Translations under genes and position numbers: made by a program | Shown here: piece after piece, positions 8,130 through 16,725 of the stretch | How positions within the stretch are numbered: position 1 is the stretch's first letter | Layout of the letters: the number at the start of each line of letters is the position of its first letter | The notes under the pieces: generated by a model | What the model saw: only the letters and a program-made list of their open reading frames with translations | What the model was told of the DNA's origin: nothing | Databases searched by the model: none | NCBI RefSeq assembly: GCF_001643375.1 | Contig: NZ_LSHB01000025.1 | Coordinates: 36,677-100,676, forward strand | DNA length: 64,000 bases | Direction: 5' to 3' | Source: Chryseobacterium sp. FP211-J200 | GTDB taxonomy: Bacteria > Bacteroidota > Bacteroidia > Flavobacteriales > Weeksellaceae

Positions 8130-8140
8130 TTTAATTAAAT

Positions 8141-9083
8141 TTAAAAATGATAATTCACTGCTGTGATGAATTTTCTACCCTCTTTTGGATAGAAGTAAGA
8201 AAGGTAATAATTTTTGTCAAATAAATTTCTAACACCCAAATCGAAGTTGACTCCTTTGACAATATTTACCGATAATTTTGCATTAACCAAGGTAAATTGC
8301 GGAGGCGATGTCTTTATCCGCATTTTGGGAAATAATACTGAATGAATACCCGTCTGTTTTGTTTGGCGTGTAACCGAATTTCGCACTCAATCTCACATCC
8401 ATAAATTTAGAATTTACCCTTTCCAATGAAGGTTGTAGCGGAGTTCTGTCAAATTTTCTTGAACTCAGATAATTATCAACGTTCAAAAAAGAAGCAGAAC
8501 CCATAATGTAAAATTTATCTTGTCTGGATCCGATGTTGAGCGCCGTGAAATAAGAATTCACACCCGTTCCGTCCGCAAAACCAACGCCCGATTGACCATT
8601 AATATCCAAAGCTTTGATAGGTTTTTTGGATACGATGTTCACAGCTCCACCCATCGTATTTGGCCCATATTGTACAGAAACCAAACCTTTTTCCACAGAA
8701 ATACTATTAATATCAAAAGTCGTAAAACGGCTCAAATCAAAATTGCCATGGTAAGGCGTATAAATAGGAATTCCATCAAAAAAAACAGGCGTTCTGAGCG
8801 AGTTGAATCCCCTTACCAAAATACTTCCCTCATTTATAGCACCTATTTGCGTAATACTCACACCGGACAAAAGATTGACTGCATCTACAACATTCGTTTT
8901 ATTAAAATCCTTAATCAACTGCGCATCAATCTTGTGAATTGGGCCTTCATTTTTTTCTTTTCCCAAGATATTTACTTCCTGGATTTCGTAATAATTATTT
9001 AAGGAATCTATCTTAGTTTTTTCCTGTGCGTACACGTTTAATGATAGCAGAATTGCTCCTGCCACTGCATAATTCTTATTCAT
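8141..9083 (-). pseudogene. TonB-dependent receptor remnant with the barrel middle deleted
   Basis: From the ATG at 9083 the frame encodes a signal peptide, a plug domain (GSILVRGFNSLRTPVFFDGI; VEKGLVSVQYGPNTMGGAVN) and the first barrel strands, ending at 8283. A different frame (8141 to about 8320) encodes only the last barrel strands and C-terminus (FDLGVRNLFDKNYYLSYF; final residues NYHF). Normal family members have about 600-750 residues, so some 300-400 residues of barrel are missing and the join is out of frame. The start overlaps the mobA stop as ATGA, so the gene was once an integral part of this operon. An oxyanion or siderophore-like ligand, for example molybdate, is a guess from context. 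Confidence 0.85.
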
Positions 9084-9649
9084 TTGTATAAATTGTTGTT
9101 GAATATAATTTCTGCATTCCGGAAGTTTTCCGGCGTATTTATATTTAAAAGCTGATGCTCAAAACTGTCTTCTAAATCGATGTAATGAGCGTTTTGTTGT
9201 TCCAGAAAGCTAATCATTCTGAGGTTTCCGCTTTCGATGGTTTTCTTTAAATCTGTAAGAATAGAAAAAGGATAAATGCCTAAAACCGGATACAATTTTT
9301 CGCCAAAACGCACGACATTGATTCTGTTTTCTATTTTTTTTTGAAGAATATTTTTAATTAAATCTGAAGAAACGAAGGGCATATCGCAACTGCAAACAAA
9401 AATATCTTCCTGGCAAAATTCTAAGGCGGAGCGAATTCCACCAATGGGACCTTTTTGTGTCGTAACATCTTTAATAATACCCTTCGAAATAGGATAATTA
9501 TTATGATTTCCTGAAATAAAAATCTCTTCAAAAACAAAAAACAAATTATCGATAACGTGCTGTATCACGGTTTTTCCGCCCAAAATCATCGAGGCTTTAT
9601 CTTGTCCCATTCTGGAGCTTTTGCCTCCTGCTAAAATGATGGCTTGCAT
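9080..9649 (-). CDS. mobA: Molybdenum cofactor guanylyltransferase MobA
   Basis: The protein has 189 residues. The N-terminal nucleotidyltransferase signature AIILAGGKSSRMGQDKA is clear, followed by DVTTQKGPIGGIRSALE and the metal-binding region CSCDMPFV. It joins GMP to Mo-molybdopterin to form the bis-MGD precursor, which is the cofactor type needed by the nitrate reductase-like subunit at 14481-16712. It follows the ModE-like gene by 29 bases and overlaps the start of the TonB receptor remnant. Confidence 0.92.
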   Translation of the reverse strand: MQAIILAGGKSSRMGQDKASMILGGKTVIQHVIDNLFFVFEEIFISGNHNNYPISKGIIKDVTTQKGPIGGIRSALEFCQEDIFVCSCDMPFVSSDLIKNILQKKIENRINVVRFGEKLYPVLGIYPFSILTDLKKTIESGNLRMISFLEQQNAHYIDLEDSFEHQLLNINTPENFRNAEIIFNNNLYK

Positions 9650-9678
9650 TTTATTATTTTATTTAAAATTTTGGAACA

Positions 9679-10005
9679 TCAAAACATCTCATCTTCAGAA
9701 AATTTCATAAAACATTCCTCGGCTGTTTTGAATTTTTTTACAATTTTTTTTCCGTATTCTGTGAGTGAACTTTTTCCGCCGGATTTCCCGCCCGCTTCTT
9801 TGATGACGATTTCTTTGGACGAATTGGCGTTGATGTCCCGCACAATTCCCCACGCTTTTCGATACGGAATTTTCAAAATTTTTGAAGCTTCTGTGATGGA
9901 ACCCAACTCATCGATTTGCTCCAAAAGCCTAGCTCTTCCGATGCCGATTTTCAGTCCGGATTCGGTTTCAATCCAGATTCTGCCTTTGATTTTCAGACTT
10001 TCCAT
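9679..10005 (-). CDS. ModE N-terminal-like winged helix regulator
   Basis: The protein has 108 residues: only the DNA-binding half of ModE (ARLLEQIDELGSITEASKIL ... KIPYRKAWGIV), with no molybdate-binding (TOBE/MOP) domain. Its start lies 13 bases inside the end of moeA, so it is coupled to that gene. It probably senses molybdenum or pathway status indirectly and regulates this cluster, but no ligand domain is seen. Confidence 0.85.
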   Translation of the reverse strand: MESLKIKGRIWIETESGLKIGIGRARLLEQIDELGSITEASKILKIPYRKAWGIVRDINANSSKEIVIKEAGGKSGGKSSLTEYGKKIVKKFKTAEECFMKFSEDEMF

Positions 10006-11189
10006 ATTTTGACTTTTTCTCCGATGTTGATTTCTGTTTCGCCTTCAGCAAATTCCACCAGACAGTTGGCTTGTGCTACAGAATCCATTTTATAAGATTC
10101 CTGCGCATTGAGAATTTGTACTTTTCCTTTTGCGTAAAAAGCTTTCAGAAACTGGGTTTGCTCTTTGTTTTTTTTCTTTGCAAAAGATTCTGAAATGCCC
10201 AAATCTTGTTCTTCATCAAACTCTTTTCGTCCAATGCAACCGAGCAAAAACGGCTTCACATATTGATGATAGCAGGAAAAAACAGAAGCTGGATTTCCGG
10301 GCAACGCAAAAACAAATTTCTCTTCAACTTTTCCGAAATACAAAGGTTTTCCGGGTTTTTGTTTGATTTTGTAAAATAATTCTGAAACACCTATTTTTTC
10401 CAAAGCGGGTTTCACATAATCATAATCTCCTACAGAAATTCCGCCTGTAATCAATAAAACATCCACCGTTTCTAAGCCTTTTTTTATAGCAGAAAAAGTT
10501 GCTTCCTCCGTATCTTCAACGTGATTAGTGAACGAAAACTGATGATTAATTTCTGCCAAAGCCGATTGAAGGGTGTAGGTGTTAGAATTGTAAATTTCCC
10601 CTTCCAGAAGTGGTTTCCCTATTTCCACCAATTCATTTCCCGTATACAGAAATCCGATTTTTAATTTTTTGTGAACGGCTATTTTCTCAATTCCAAATCC
10701 TGCTAAAAACCCGATGACTGCGTGATTGACCAACGTATTTTCTTCGATTATTTTTGTTCCGATTTTGGTTTGAGAAGCTTTCAAACGAATATTTTTTTCT
10801 TTTGAAATTTCATCATCATTTAATTGTATTCTGTCGTCAATTCTGCTTGTTTTTTCCTGCATAATCACGGTATCGACACCATTAGGAATTTTTGCTCCCG
10901 TAAAAATGCGCACCGCTTCTCCTCTACTCAAAATAAAATCGTTTTTGGAAATACCAGCAGGAATGATTTCAGTGACTTTTAACTCTGAAAAATCTTCCAA
11001 ATCCTCAAATCGAAATCCGTAACCATCCATCGCAGAATTGTCGAAAGACGGAACATCTAATGTTGCAAAAATCGGTTCTGAGGTGTAAGAACCTTGTGCA
11101 TCTAAAATTGGGAGCGTCACTTTTTCTGTACGGAAAATTTGTGTTTCTATTATTTTTTTAGCTTCGGAAACGGAGATGTAATGGTTCAT
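9993..11189 (-). CDS. moeA: Molybdopterin molybdotransferase MoeA
   Basis: The protein has 398 residues of the normal family length and domain order. Motifs are VPSFDNSAMDGYGF near the N-terminus, FTGAKIPNGVDTVIMQE, FLYTGNELVEIGKP, the molybdopterin-binding LLITGGISVGDYDYV and FALPGNPASVFSCY. It inserts molybdate into adenylylated molybdopterin made by the MoaB/MogA-like domain of moaCB. It lies 64 bases after the lipoprotein gene at 11254-11862. Confidence 0.94.
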   Translation of the reverse strand: MNHYISVSEAKKIIETQIFRTEKVTLPILDAQGSYTSEPIFATLDVPSFDNSAMDGYGFRFEDLEDFSELKVTEIIPAGISKNDFILSRGEAVRIFTGAKIPNGVDTVIMQEKTSRIDDRIQLNDDEISKEKNIRLKASQTKIGTKIIEENTLVNHAVIGFLAGFGIEKIAVHKKLKIGFLYTGNELVEIGKPLLEGEIYNSNTYTLQSALAEINHQFSFTNHVEDTEEATFSAIKKGLETVDVLLITGGISVGDYDYVKPALEKIGVSELFYKIKQKPGKPLYFGKVEEKFVFALPGNPASVFSCYHQYVKPFLLGCIGRKEFDEEQDLGISESFAKKKNKEQTQFLKAFYAKGKVQILNAQESYKMDSVAQANCLVEFAEGETEINIGEKVKIWKV

Positions 11190-11253
11190 TTTTGATGAGT
11201 GTTGAATGTTTGATGATGGAAGTCTTAAAGGTCATTTCTTACACAATTTCGAA

Positions 11254-11862
11254 TTATTTCACGCGGGTTACTTCGATGCTTTTCAGCCATTTGACATGGC
11301 GTGGACCGGTTTTGGCATCAGTCATACTTACTAAAATCATTTCTCCTTTTTCTTTCAGCGGTTTTCCGTTTTGCTCAAATAATACAAATACTTTTTCGCC
11401 AGTCGGATTGTTGAATAATTCTGCCCAAGAAAATGTGGCTTTGTAATCGTCTGAAGCTCTTGCAACAATGTAGAAATTGCGGTCTTTATGCTCTTGTTGT
11501 GCGATTTTTGCTTTTTCCAAAATGTCGGTTAGCAAAACTCCTTTTGTAGATTCTATGCTGTCTTTGGTCAATCCTGTCTGGCAAACAATTTTGAAATCGT
11601 TGAGTTCTACGACTTTCATTTTTTTCAAAGAATCGACCGTTAAAGTCAATGGTGTTACGACATCCCCTGTTACTTTTATTTCTTTACTCACATATTTTAA
11701 ATCATCTTTCTCGTCGTGTTTGTGGTTTTCTTTTTCTTCAGAATGTTTTTGAGAAGTTTTTGCAGAATTATCGTTCGCTGTATTGGTTGCTTCAGATTTT
11801 TTGCATTGTAACATTGTGATTGCAATCATCACAATCGTAATCAAATTGGATAATTTTTTCAT
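11254..11862 (-). CDS. His-rich lipoprotein with sulfite-oxidase-like molybdopterin-binding fold
   Basis: The protein has 202 residues. Its lipobox is MLQCKK (Cys20), followed by a charged linker with many His, Lys and Glu (KHSEEKENHKHDEKDD). Residues about 60-202 resemble the small oxidoreductase molybdopterin-binding (SUOX fold) domain: LTLTVDSLKKM, FKIVCQTG with a candidate Mo-ligand cysteine, STKGVLLTDILEKA and FSWAELFNNP. It may be a periplasmic Mo enzyme, or a cofactor-free relative given its small size. The position between moaA and moeA ties it to the cofactor genes. No redox partner is visible. Confidence 0.65.
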   Translation of the reverse strand: MKKLSNLITIVMIAITMLQCKKSEATNTANDNSAKTSQKHSEEKENHKHDEKDDLKYVSKEIKVTGDVVTPLTLTVDSLKKMKVVELNDFKIVCQTGLTKDSIESTKGVLLTDILEKAKIAQQEHKDRNFYIVARASDDYKATFSWAELFNNPTGEKVFVLFEQNGKPLKEKGEMILVSMTDAKTGPRHVKWLKSIEVTRVK

Positions 11863-11932
11863 TGGTAATTACTAATGAATTGTTTGAAATCTTATGGTTA
11901 TGTTTTTTTTATCCTATCGGTTGGCAAAATTT

Positions 11933-12931
11933 TTATCCGCCAATTTTTATCATACTTCTGTTGATGATTTTCTGGTTGTTTACATTTTCCATTTCGGAGA
12001 ACTGTCCGCCTTTTTCTTTGTGTTTTTTGATGATTCCGAGTTGGATAAGTTCGGTTAAATTTTCATTATTTCTAAAAGATTTTAACAAATCGAATTCATC
12101 GGCACCAAACAAACAGTTTTTCATTTTTCCGTCAGATGTGATACGGATTCGATTGCAACCAGCGCAAAAGGAGTTGCTCATTGTAGAAATCAAACCAAAG
12201 ACACCTTTACTTTCTTTATTAATTCTGTATTTTCTGGAGGTATCACTCTTGCCGTCTGCCACCTTTTCGTAAGTGAAATGTTCTGAAACCAAGGTGAGCA
12301 TTTCTGAAATGGGAATGACTTTATTTTTCTCCCAAGAATTTCCTGTAAATGGCATAAATTCTATAAACCTCAACTCTATGGGATAATGATGAGAGAGTGC
12401 GATAAATTCAGGGATTTCGTCCTCATTGAAACCTCGCATCACAACAACATTTAGTTTTACATTGAATCCACGTTTTATGCTTTCTTTGATATTGTCCCAA
12501 ACCGTTTGAAAAAGGTCTCTTTTCGTTATGTATTTAAATTTTTCCCGATCAAGAGAATCGATGCTGATATTGAGATTTCTGACGCCACATTTCTCAAATA
12601 AATCAAAATATTTATGAAGCAAAACGCCGTTAGTTGTAATTCCAATACGCGCATCCAAGGTAGAAATTCGTTGAATAATGGTTTCAAAATCGGTTCTTAC
12701 CAAAGGCTCGCCACCTGTAATTCTGATTTTATTGATATTAAATTGTTGAACGAAAATTTTAGAAATTTCGAAAATTTCCTGACTGTTCATCAACTCGATG
12801 GAAGGTGTACTTTTGAACGGTTCATCGGGCATACAATACAGACATCGGAAATTGCAACTATCGGTAATCGAGAGTCGGAGATAATCGTGTTTTCGCCCGA
12901 AGGAATCGAGTAAATCAGTAGGCTTTGTCAT
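11933..12931 (-). CDS. moaA: GTP 3',8-cyclase MoaA (radical SAM)
   Basis: The protein has 333 residues from ATG at 12931, chosen because MTKPTDLLDSFGRKHDYLRL is the normal MoaA N-terminus; the upstream extension overlaps the preceding gene. The radical SAM cluster motif is CNFRCLYC, followed by RITGGEPLVR. The C-terminal second cluster uses CAGCNRIR and a third cysteine in KNCLFG. The chain ends in IGG, the catalytically needed Gly-Gly tail. It makes the first pathway intermediate from GTP. It overlaps the small membrane protein gene by 17 bases, which implies one transcript. Confidence 0.95.
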   Translation of the reverse strand: MTKPTDLLDSFGRKHDYLRLSITDSCNFRCLYCMPDEPFKSTPSIELMNSQEIFEISKIFVQQFNINKIRITGGEPLVRTDFETIIQRISTLDARIGITTNGVLLHKYFDLFEKCGVRNLNISIDSLDREKFKYITKRDLFQTVWDNIKESIKRGFNVKLNVVVMRGFNEDEIPEFIALSHHYPIELRFIEFMPFTGNSWEKNKVIPISEMLTLVSEHFTYEKVADGKSDTSRKYRINKESKGVFGLISTMSNSFCAGCNRIRITSDGKMKNCLFGADEFDLLKSFRNNENLTELIQLGIIKKHKEKGGQFSEMENVNNQKIINRSMIKIGG

Positions 12932-13199
12932 CGTTTTCGGCTTCTGAATTTTTGATTTGTCCGGTCGGAACATCGGGTACATATCTCAAAAAGAAAATGG
13001 TACAGAGAAATATCACAACAGAACCGATTGCGGAATACCACGCAAAATCGATATGTTCTTTGTCTAAAGCTTTGTTGATGGTTCCAAACAAAAGCCACAT
13101 CTGCATACTGACCAACAATATGTAAATGCTGATGATGGCAACCAACATTTCGTTGACGCGGAAGGTTACTTTTTTGATGGGTTTCTTTCGTATTGACAT
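12915..13199 (-). CDS. Small two-helix membrane protein of the nitrate reductase cluster
   Basis: The protein has 94 residues. Two hydrophobic segments are seen (EMLVAIISIYILLVSMQMWL and SAIGSVVIFLCTIFFLRYV), with basic residues before the first, so both ends are probably cytoplasmic. It resembles DUF6755-type small proteins found with Bacteroidota Mo enzymes, but I am not certain of the family. It lies between the Rieske gene and moaA and overlaps moaA. A structural role in the membrane part of the complex is inferred. Confidence 0.6.
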   Translation of the reverse strand: MSIRKKPIKKVTFRVNEMLVAIISIYILLVSMQMWLLFGTINKALDKEHIDFAWYSAIGSVVIFLCTIFFLRYVPDVPTGQIKNSEAENDDKAY

Positions 13200-13353
13200 T
13201 TTGTTATTTTTAAAGTTTATTTAGAACCTTCGAATGATTGCAACCCGGCTTGAACCGAGCTCTTTTTGTGAATTTTAACTTGGGAAAAGCCTCGGGAAAT
13301 TTGCAAAAAAGCGGGGACTTAAGACGGAAATAGTTGCCAAATTAAATATCGTT
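13200..13353. repeat. Intergenic region with post-stop repeat copy (13240-13346)
   Basis: The segment GGCTTGAACCGAGC-TCTTTTTGTG ... GCAAAAAAGCGGGGAC ... GTTGCCAAATTAAAT has the same skeleton as the copies at 2490-2572 and 34251-34342. Its CCAAATTAA end faces the stop codon of the Rieske gene at 13354. It may separate the nitrate reductase genes from the downstream membrane and cofactor genes at the RNA level. Confidence 0.6.
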
Positions 13354-13881
13354 TTATCCGTGACCGTTTGTTTCCTTGGCTTCTTTGATGAAATCTGTCA
13401 CGAAAATTTTATCTTCTTTGATAACAACCGTCAATTGTGGAAGCGGTCTTGGTGGCGGACCTTGAATGACAGAACCATCATCCGGATTGAAAAAACCATG
13501 ATGACAAGGACATTCTATCACTTTTTCATCGTGATTGTATAGGACAGAACACGAAAGATGCGTGCATTTTTGCTCGAAAACTTTCCATTTGTCTTCGGCT
13601 AATCTGATGAGCATATAGGGATTTCTGTGGTCTTCGTTGATGTAGAAAGTCCGCATACCACCAACATTGAGGTCGGTGGTCAATCCCACGAAATATTCGC
13701 CGAGTTTTTCCTCTTTTTTGAAATGATTGAACACCGGAATCGCAACATTTGCCAATGCTAAAGTCCCAGAGAAAAAGGTGATGAGTTTGATGAATTCTTT
13801 GCGGGAAACGTAGGCTGCTTCTCGTTTTTTGATGGGAAAATCGGCTTTCCAGGCGGGGATTTTTTTATTATCTTCTGACAT
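13354..13881 (-). CDS. Membrane-anchored Rieske [2Fe-2S] protein
   Basis: The protein has 175 residues. An N-terminal segment SRKEFIKLITFFSGTLALAN looks like a twin-arginine-type signal anchor with an RK instead of RR. The Rieske domain has both cluster boxes, CTHLSC and CPCHHGFF, with Cys and His in the normal spacing, and the PPPRPLPQL proline loop. It is encoded between the four-cluster FeS subunit and the small membrane protein, so it likely carries electrons in this complex. Rieske subunits are unusual in bacterial nitrate reductases but are known from archaeal systems. Confidence 0.9.
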   Translation of the reverse strand: MSEDNKKIPAWKADFPIKKREAAYVSRKEFIKLITFFSGTLALANVAIPVFNHFKKEEKLGEYFVGLTTDLNVGGMRTFYINEDHRNPYMLIRLAEDKWKVFEQKCTHLSCSVLYNHDEKVIECPCHHGFFNPDDGSVIQGPPPRPLPQLTVVIKEDKIFVTDFIKEAKETNGHG

Positions 13882-13891
13882 TGTATTATGA

Positions 13892-14467
13892 TTAAAAAAC
13901 TTTTAATTCTTCGCTGCCTTTCGGCATCATGATATTCACTTTGGTATTCACGACTTCTTTCCCGAAAATAAAGCGGTTGACAGGTGAACTGTTTGGTCTT
14001 TTCTTCGCCACATTTTCTCTGGTATCAAAGGTTAATGCGCCACTCGGACAAACTGTTGCACACATTGGCTTGAGTCCAGTACTTGTTCTATCGTAGCACA
14101 TATTGCATTTCATCATCAACATTGCGCTTTGATCCGGAATCTGTGGAACGCCGAACGGACAACCGATGACGCAATTGGCACAACCGATGCATTTGGAAGT
14201 ATCTGCTGTGTGCACGATTCCGTATTCATCTTTTGTGATTGCGTCTGCCGGACAAACGTTTGCGCAAATAGGGTCTTCGCAGTGCATACAAACCTGAACT
14301 GTAGTCTGAATCGTCTCTGCTCTGTCAACATAATGAATATGAATCATTGAGGTTTCTCCGTTGGTTTCACACTCTGCACAAGCCATCTCGCACGCGTGAC
14401 AGCCAATGCATCGCTGCATATCCACGAAGAACTCCATATCATTAAATTTTTCAAATTGCTCCGCCAT
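13892..14467 (-). CDS. Four-cluster ferredoxin-type electron transfer subunit (NarH/HybA-like)
   Basis: The protein has 191 residues. Four cysteine groups are visible: CIGCHACEMAC, CMHCEDPICANVCP, CIGCANCVIGCPFG and CNMCYDRTSTGLKPMCATVC, which fits four [4Fe-4S] clusters of the DMSO reductase beta-subunit type. No signal peptide is present. It would carry electrons between the Rieske/cytochrome b side and the Mo subunit. It follows the Mo subunit by 13 bases and precedes the Rieske gene by 10, so it is in the same operon. Confidence 0.92.
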   Translation of the reverse strand: MAEQFEKFNDMEFFVDMQRCIGCHACEMACAECETNGETSMIHIHYVDRAETIQTTVQVCMHCEDPICANVCPADAITKDEYGIVHTADTSKCIGCANCVIGCPFGVPQIPDQSAMLMMKCNMCYDRTSTGLKPMCATVCPSGALTFDTRENVAKKRPNSSPVNRFIFGKEVVNTKVNIMMPKGSEELKVF

Positions 14468-14480
14468 AATTTTTTAAAAT

Positions 14481-16712
14481 TTAATATTGAATATCTCTAC
14501 TTTGGTTGGCAAATTCTTCTGAATTTTCTCCTTTTTTACGTCCTGTTTTTTCCACTTTGCAGGCACAAACTTTAAACTCAGGAATTTTTGAAACCGGGTC
14601 CAAAGCATCGATGGTTAATTGGTTTGCAGAATTCACTCCGCCCCAATGATAAGGGATGAAAACAGTGTCCTGTCTGATGGTCTCCACCACATTTGCAGGA
14701 AATAATGCGCTTCCACGTCTTGTAGAAACTTTAACCAAATCATTTTCTTCGATGCCATATTTTGCTGCCAATTTTGGATGAATTTCCAGCAAAGGTTCCG
14801 GATACAAATCAACCAATTTCCCAATTCTACGGGTTTGTGAACCGCTTAAATATTGGCTTACAACTCTACCCGTCGTCAACACAATAGGATAATCTTCATC
14901 TGGTTCTTCAGTTGGTTTTTTATAAGGCGTTGGGTTGAAATGCGCTTTTTTATCGTTTGTATTGAAAACTTTGTCTTCCCAAAGTCTCGGTGTTCCGGGA
15001 TGGTCTTCGGTTGGACAAGGCCAGAAAATTCCGAGATTTTTTTCTACTCTTTCGTAGGTAATTCCGTAATAATCTGCGGCGCTTCCTCTGGATGCAACTC
15101 TTAATTCATTAAAAGTTTCTTCGCTGTTTTTATAATTAAATTTATCACCTTGGTCTAATCTTCTGGCGAGCTCCATTAAAATTTCGCTGTCTCGCTTAGC
15201 TTTTCCCGGTGGGTCAACCACTGCACGGATTCTGATGACGCGACCTTCCGCAGAAGTTGTTGTTCCTTCTTCCTCTTCCTGCAAAGAACCAGCGAGAATA
15301 ATGTTGGCGTGGCGCAAAGTTTCTGATAAAAAGAAATCAATTCCGGCATAAAACTCTAATTTTTCTAATGCTGCACGAACGTTACTGTTGTTTGGCAAAG
15401 AAACCAAAGGATTAAAACAAATTGAAAGTAAACCTTTAATCTCGCCTCGGTTAATCGCCTCAATAATTTCGTAGGCACTTAAACCTTTTCCGGGCATATC
15501 TTCTTCTTTGATTCCCCAAACATTGGCAACAAATTTTCGATGTTCGGGATTTTCGATGTCTCTGTTTCCTGGAAGTTGGTCGCATTTGTGACCGTGTTCA
15601 CGACCGCCTTGTCCGTTCCCTTGCCCGGTAATGGTTCCGTAACCGCAATAAGGTTTTCCTATTCTTCCGGTTGCCAAAACTAAATTGATACAGCTTGAAA
15701 CGTTCTGAACACCTTTAGAATGATGTTCGATTCCGCGAGCGTGCATCAGGAAACTGGTTTTGGCTTTACCCCACATTTCTGCGGCTTTATAAATTAATTC
15801 TTTGGGAATTCCTGTAACTTCTTCGCCCCATTCTAGCGTACATTCTTGTACTGCTGCAACGGTTTCTTCAAATCCTGAAGTGTAATTATTAATAAAATCG
15901 TTATCCAGCCAATTGTTATCAATTAAAACTTTCAACATTGTATTCGTCAATGCAGAATCGGTTCCGGGTCTCAATGGCAGATGAATATCGGCAGTTCTGG
16001 CAATCGGGATTTGGCGTGGGTCGATGACAATTAATTTGGCTCCATTATCACGAGCTTCCCAGATTTTATGGGTTAAAACAGGGAAACATTCACTTACATT
16101 TGCTCCGGTAATGATGATGACTTCTGCGTGCGCCAAATCTGCCCAACTGTTGGAAGACCTGTCCATCCCGAAGGCTTTTTTGTTTCCTGCACCTGCACTT
16201 ACCATACAAAGACGACCGTTATAGTCGAGGTTTGCAGTTTTCAGGGCAACTCTGGCAAATTTCCCGACCATATAACTTTTCTCGTTCGTAAGAGAAACGC
16301 CGGATAACATTGCGAAAGAATTTTTCCCGTATTTTTCCTGTATTCTTTTGATTTCATTAATGACAACATCGTACGCTTCGTCCCATTCTATCGGCACAAA
16401 ACCTTTACCTTCTACCCTTTTGTACGGTGAAAGCAAACGGTCCGGATGATTGTCCTGCATGTAGCGCTGTACACCTTTTGGGCAAAGTCTGCCTTCATTA
16501 AACGGAAACTCATTCCAAGGTTCAAAACCTACTACTTTTTTGTCTTTTACTTTTAATTGAATGCCACATTGCAAACCACAAAAACAGCAATGCGTTTTTA
16601 CCAAAGCATCAGGATTTTGAGGATTAGACCTCACGGTACCTTTGTTTGGATAATGTTTGTGCGGTCCGAAAACATTGATAATTTCGTCGGCTGTTACGGG
16701 TAATTTTGCCAT
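14481..16712 (-). CDS. Molybdopterin oxidoreductase, nitrate reductase-like (Nap/Nas type) catalytic subunit
   Basis: The protein has 743 residues. The N-terminal [4Fe-4S] binding set is CCFCGLQCGIQL with a later cysteine in GRLCPKGVQR. The likely Mo ligand is the cysteine in NGRLCMVSAGAG, as in NapA/NasA proteins, where it takes the place of Asp in NarG. Other cofactor-binding signs are FLMHARGIEHHSKG, TGRIGKPYCGYGTITGQGNG and the C-terminal cofactor domain beginning VLTTGRVVSQYLSGSQTRR. It has no Tat signal of its own. Nitrate is the most likely substrate given the nirK and regulator context, but related enzymes act on other substrates. The bis-MGD genes follow directly in the same orientation. 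Confidence 0.85.
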   Translation of the reverse strand: MAKLPVTADEIINVFGPHKHYPNKGTVRSNPQNPDALVKTHCCFCGLQCGIQLKVKDKKVVGFEPWNEFPFNEGRLCPKGVQRYMQDNHPDRLLSPYKRVEGKGFVPIEWDEAYDVVINEIKRIQEKYGKNSFAMLSGVSLTNEKSYMVGKFARVALKTANLDYNGRLCMVSAGAGNKKAFGMDRSSNSWADLAHAEVIIITGANVSECFPVLTHKIWEARDNGAKLIVIDPRQIPIARTADIHLPLRPGTDSALTNTMLKVLIDNNWLDNDFINNYTSGFEETVAAVQECTLEWGEEVTGIPKELIYKAAEMWGKAKTSFLMHARGIEHHSKGVQNVSSCINLVLATGRIGKPYCGYGTITGQGNGQGGREHGHKCDQLPGNRDIENPEHRKFVANVWGIKEEDMPGKGLSAYEIIEAINRGEIKGLLSICFNPLVSLPNNSNVRAALEKLEFYAGIDFFLSETLRHANIILAGSLQEEEEGTTTSAEGRVIRIRAVVDPPGKAKRDSEILMELARRLDQGDKFNYKNSEETFNELRVASRGSAADYYGITYERVEKNLGIFWPCPTEDHPGTPRLWEDKVFNTNDKKAHFNPTPYKKPTEEPDEDYPIVLTTGRVVSQYLSGSQTRRIGKLVDLYPEPLLEIHPKLAAKYGIEENDLVKVSTRRGSALFPANVVETIRQDTVFIPYHWGGVNSANQLTIDALDPVSKIPEFKVCACKVEKTGRKKGENSEEFANQSRDIQY

Positions 16713-16725
16713 TTTATTTTAAATT

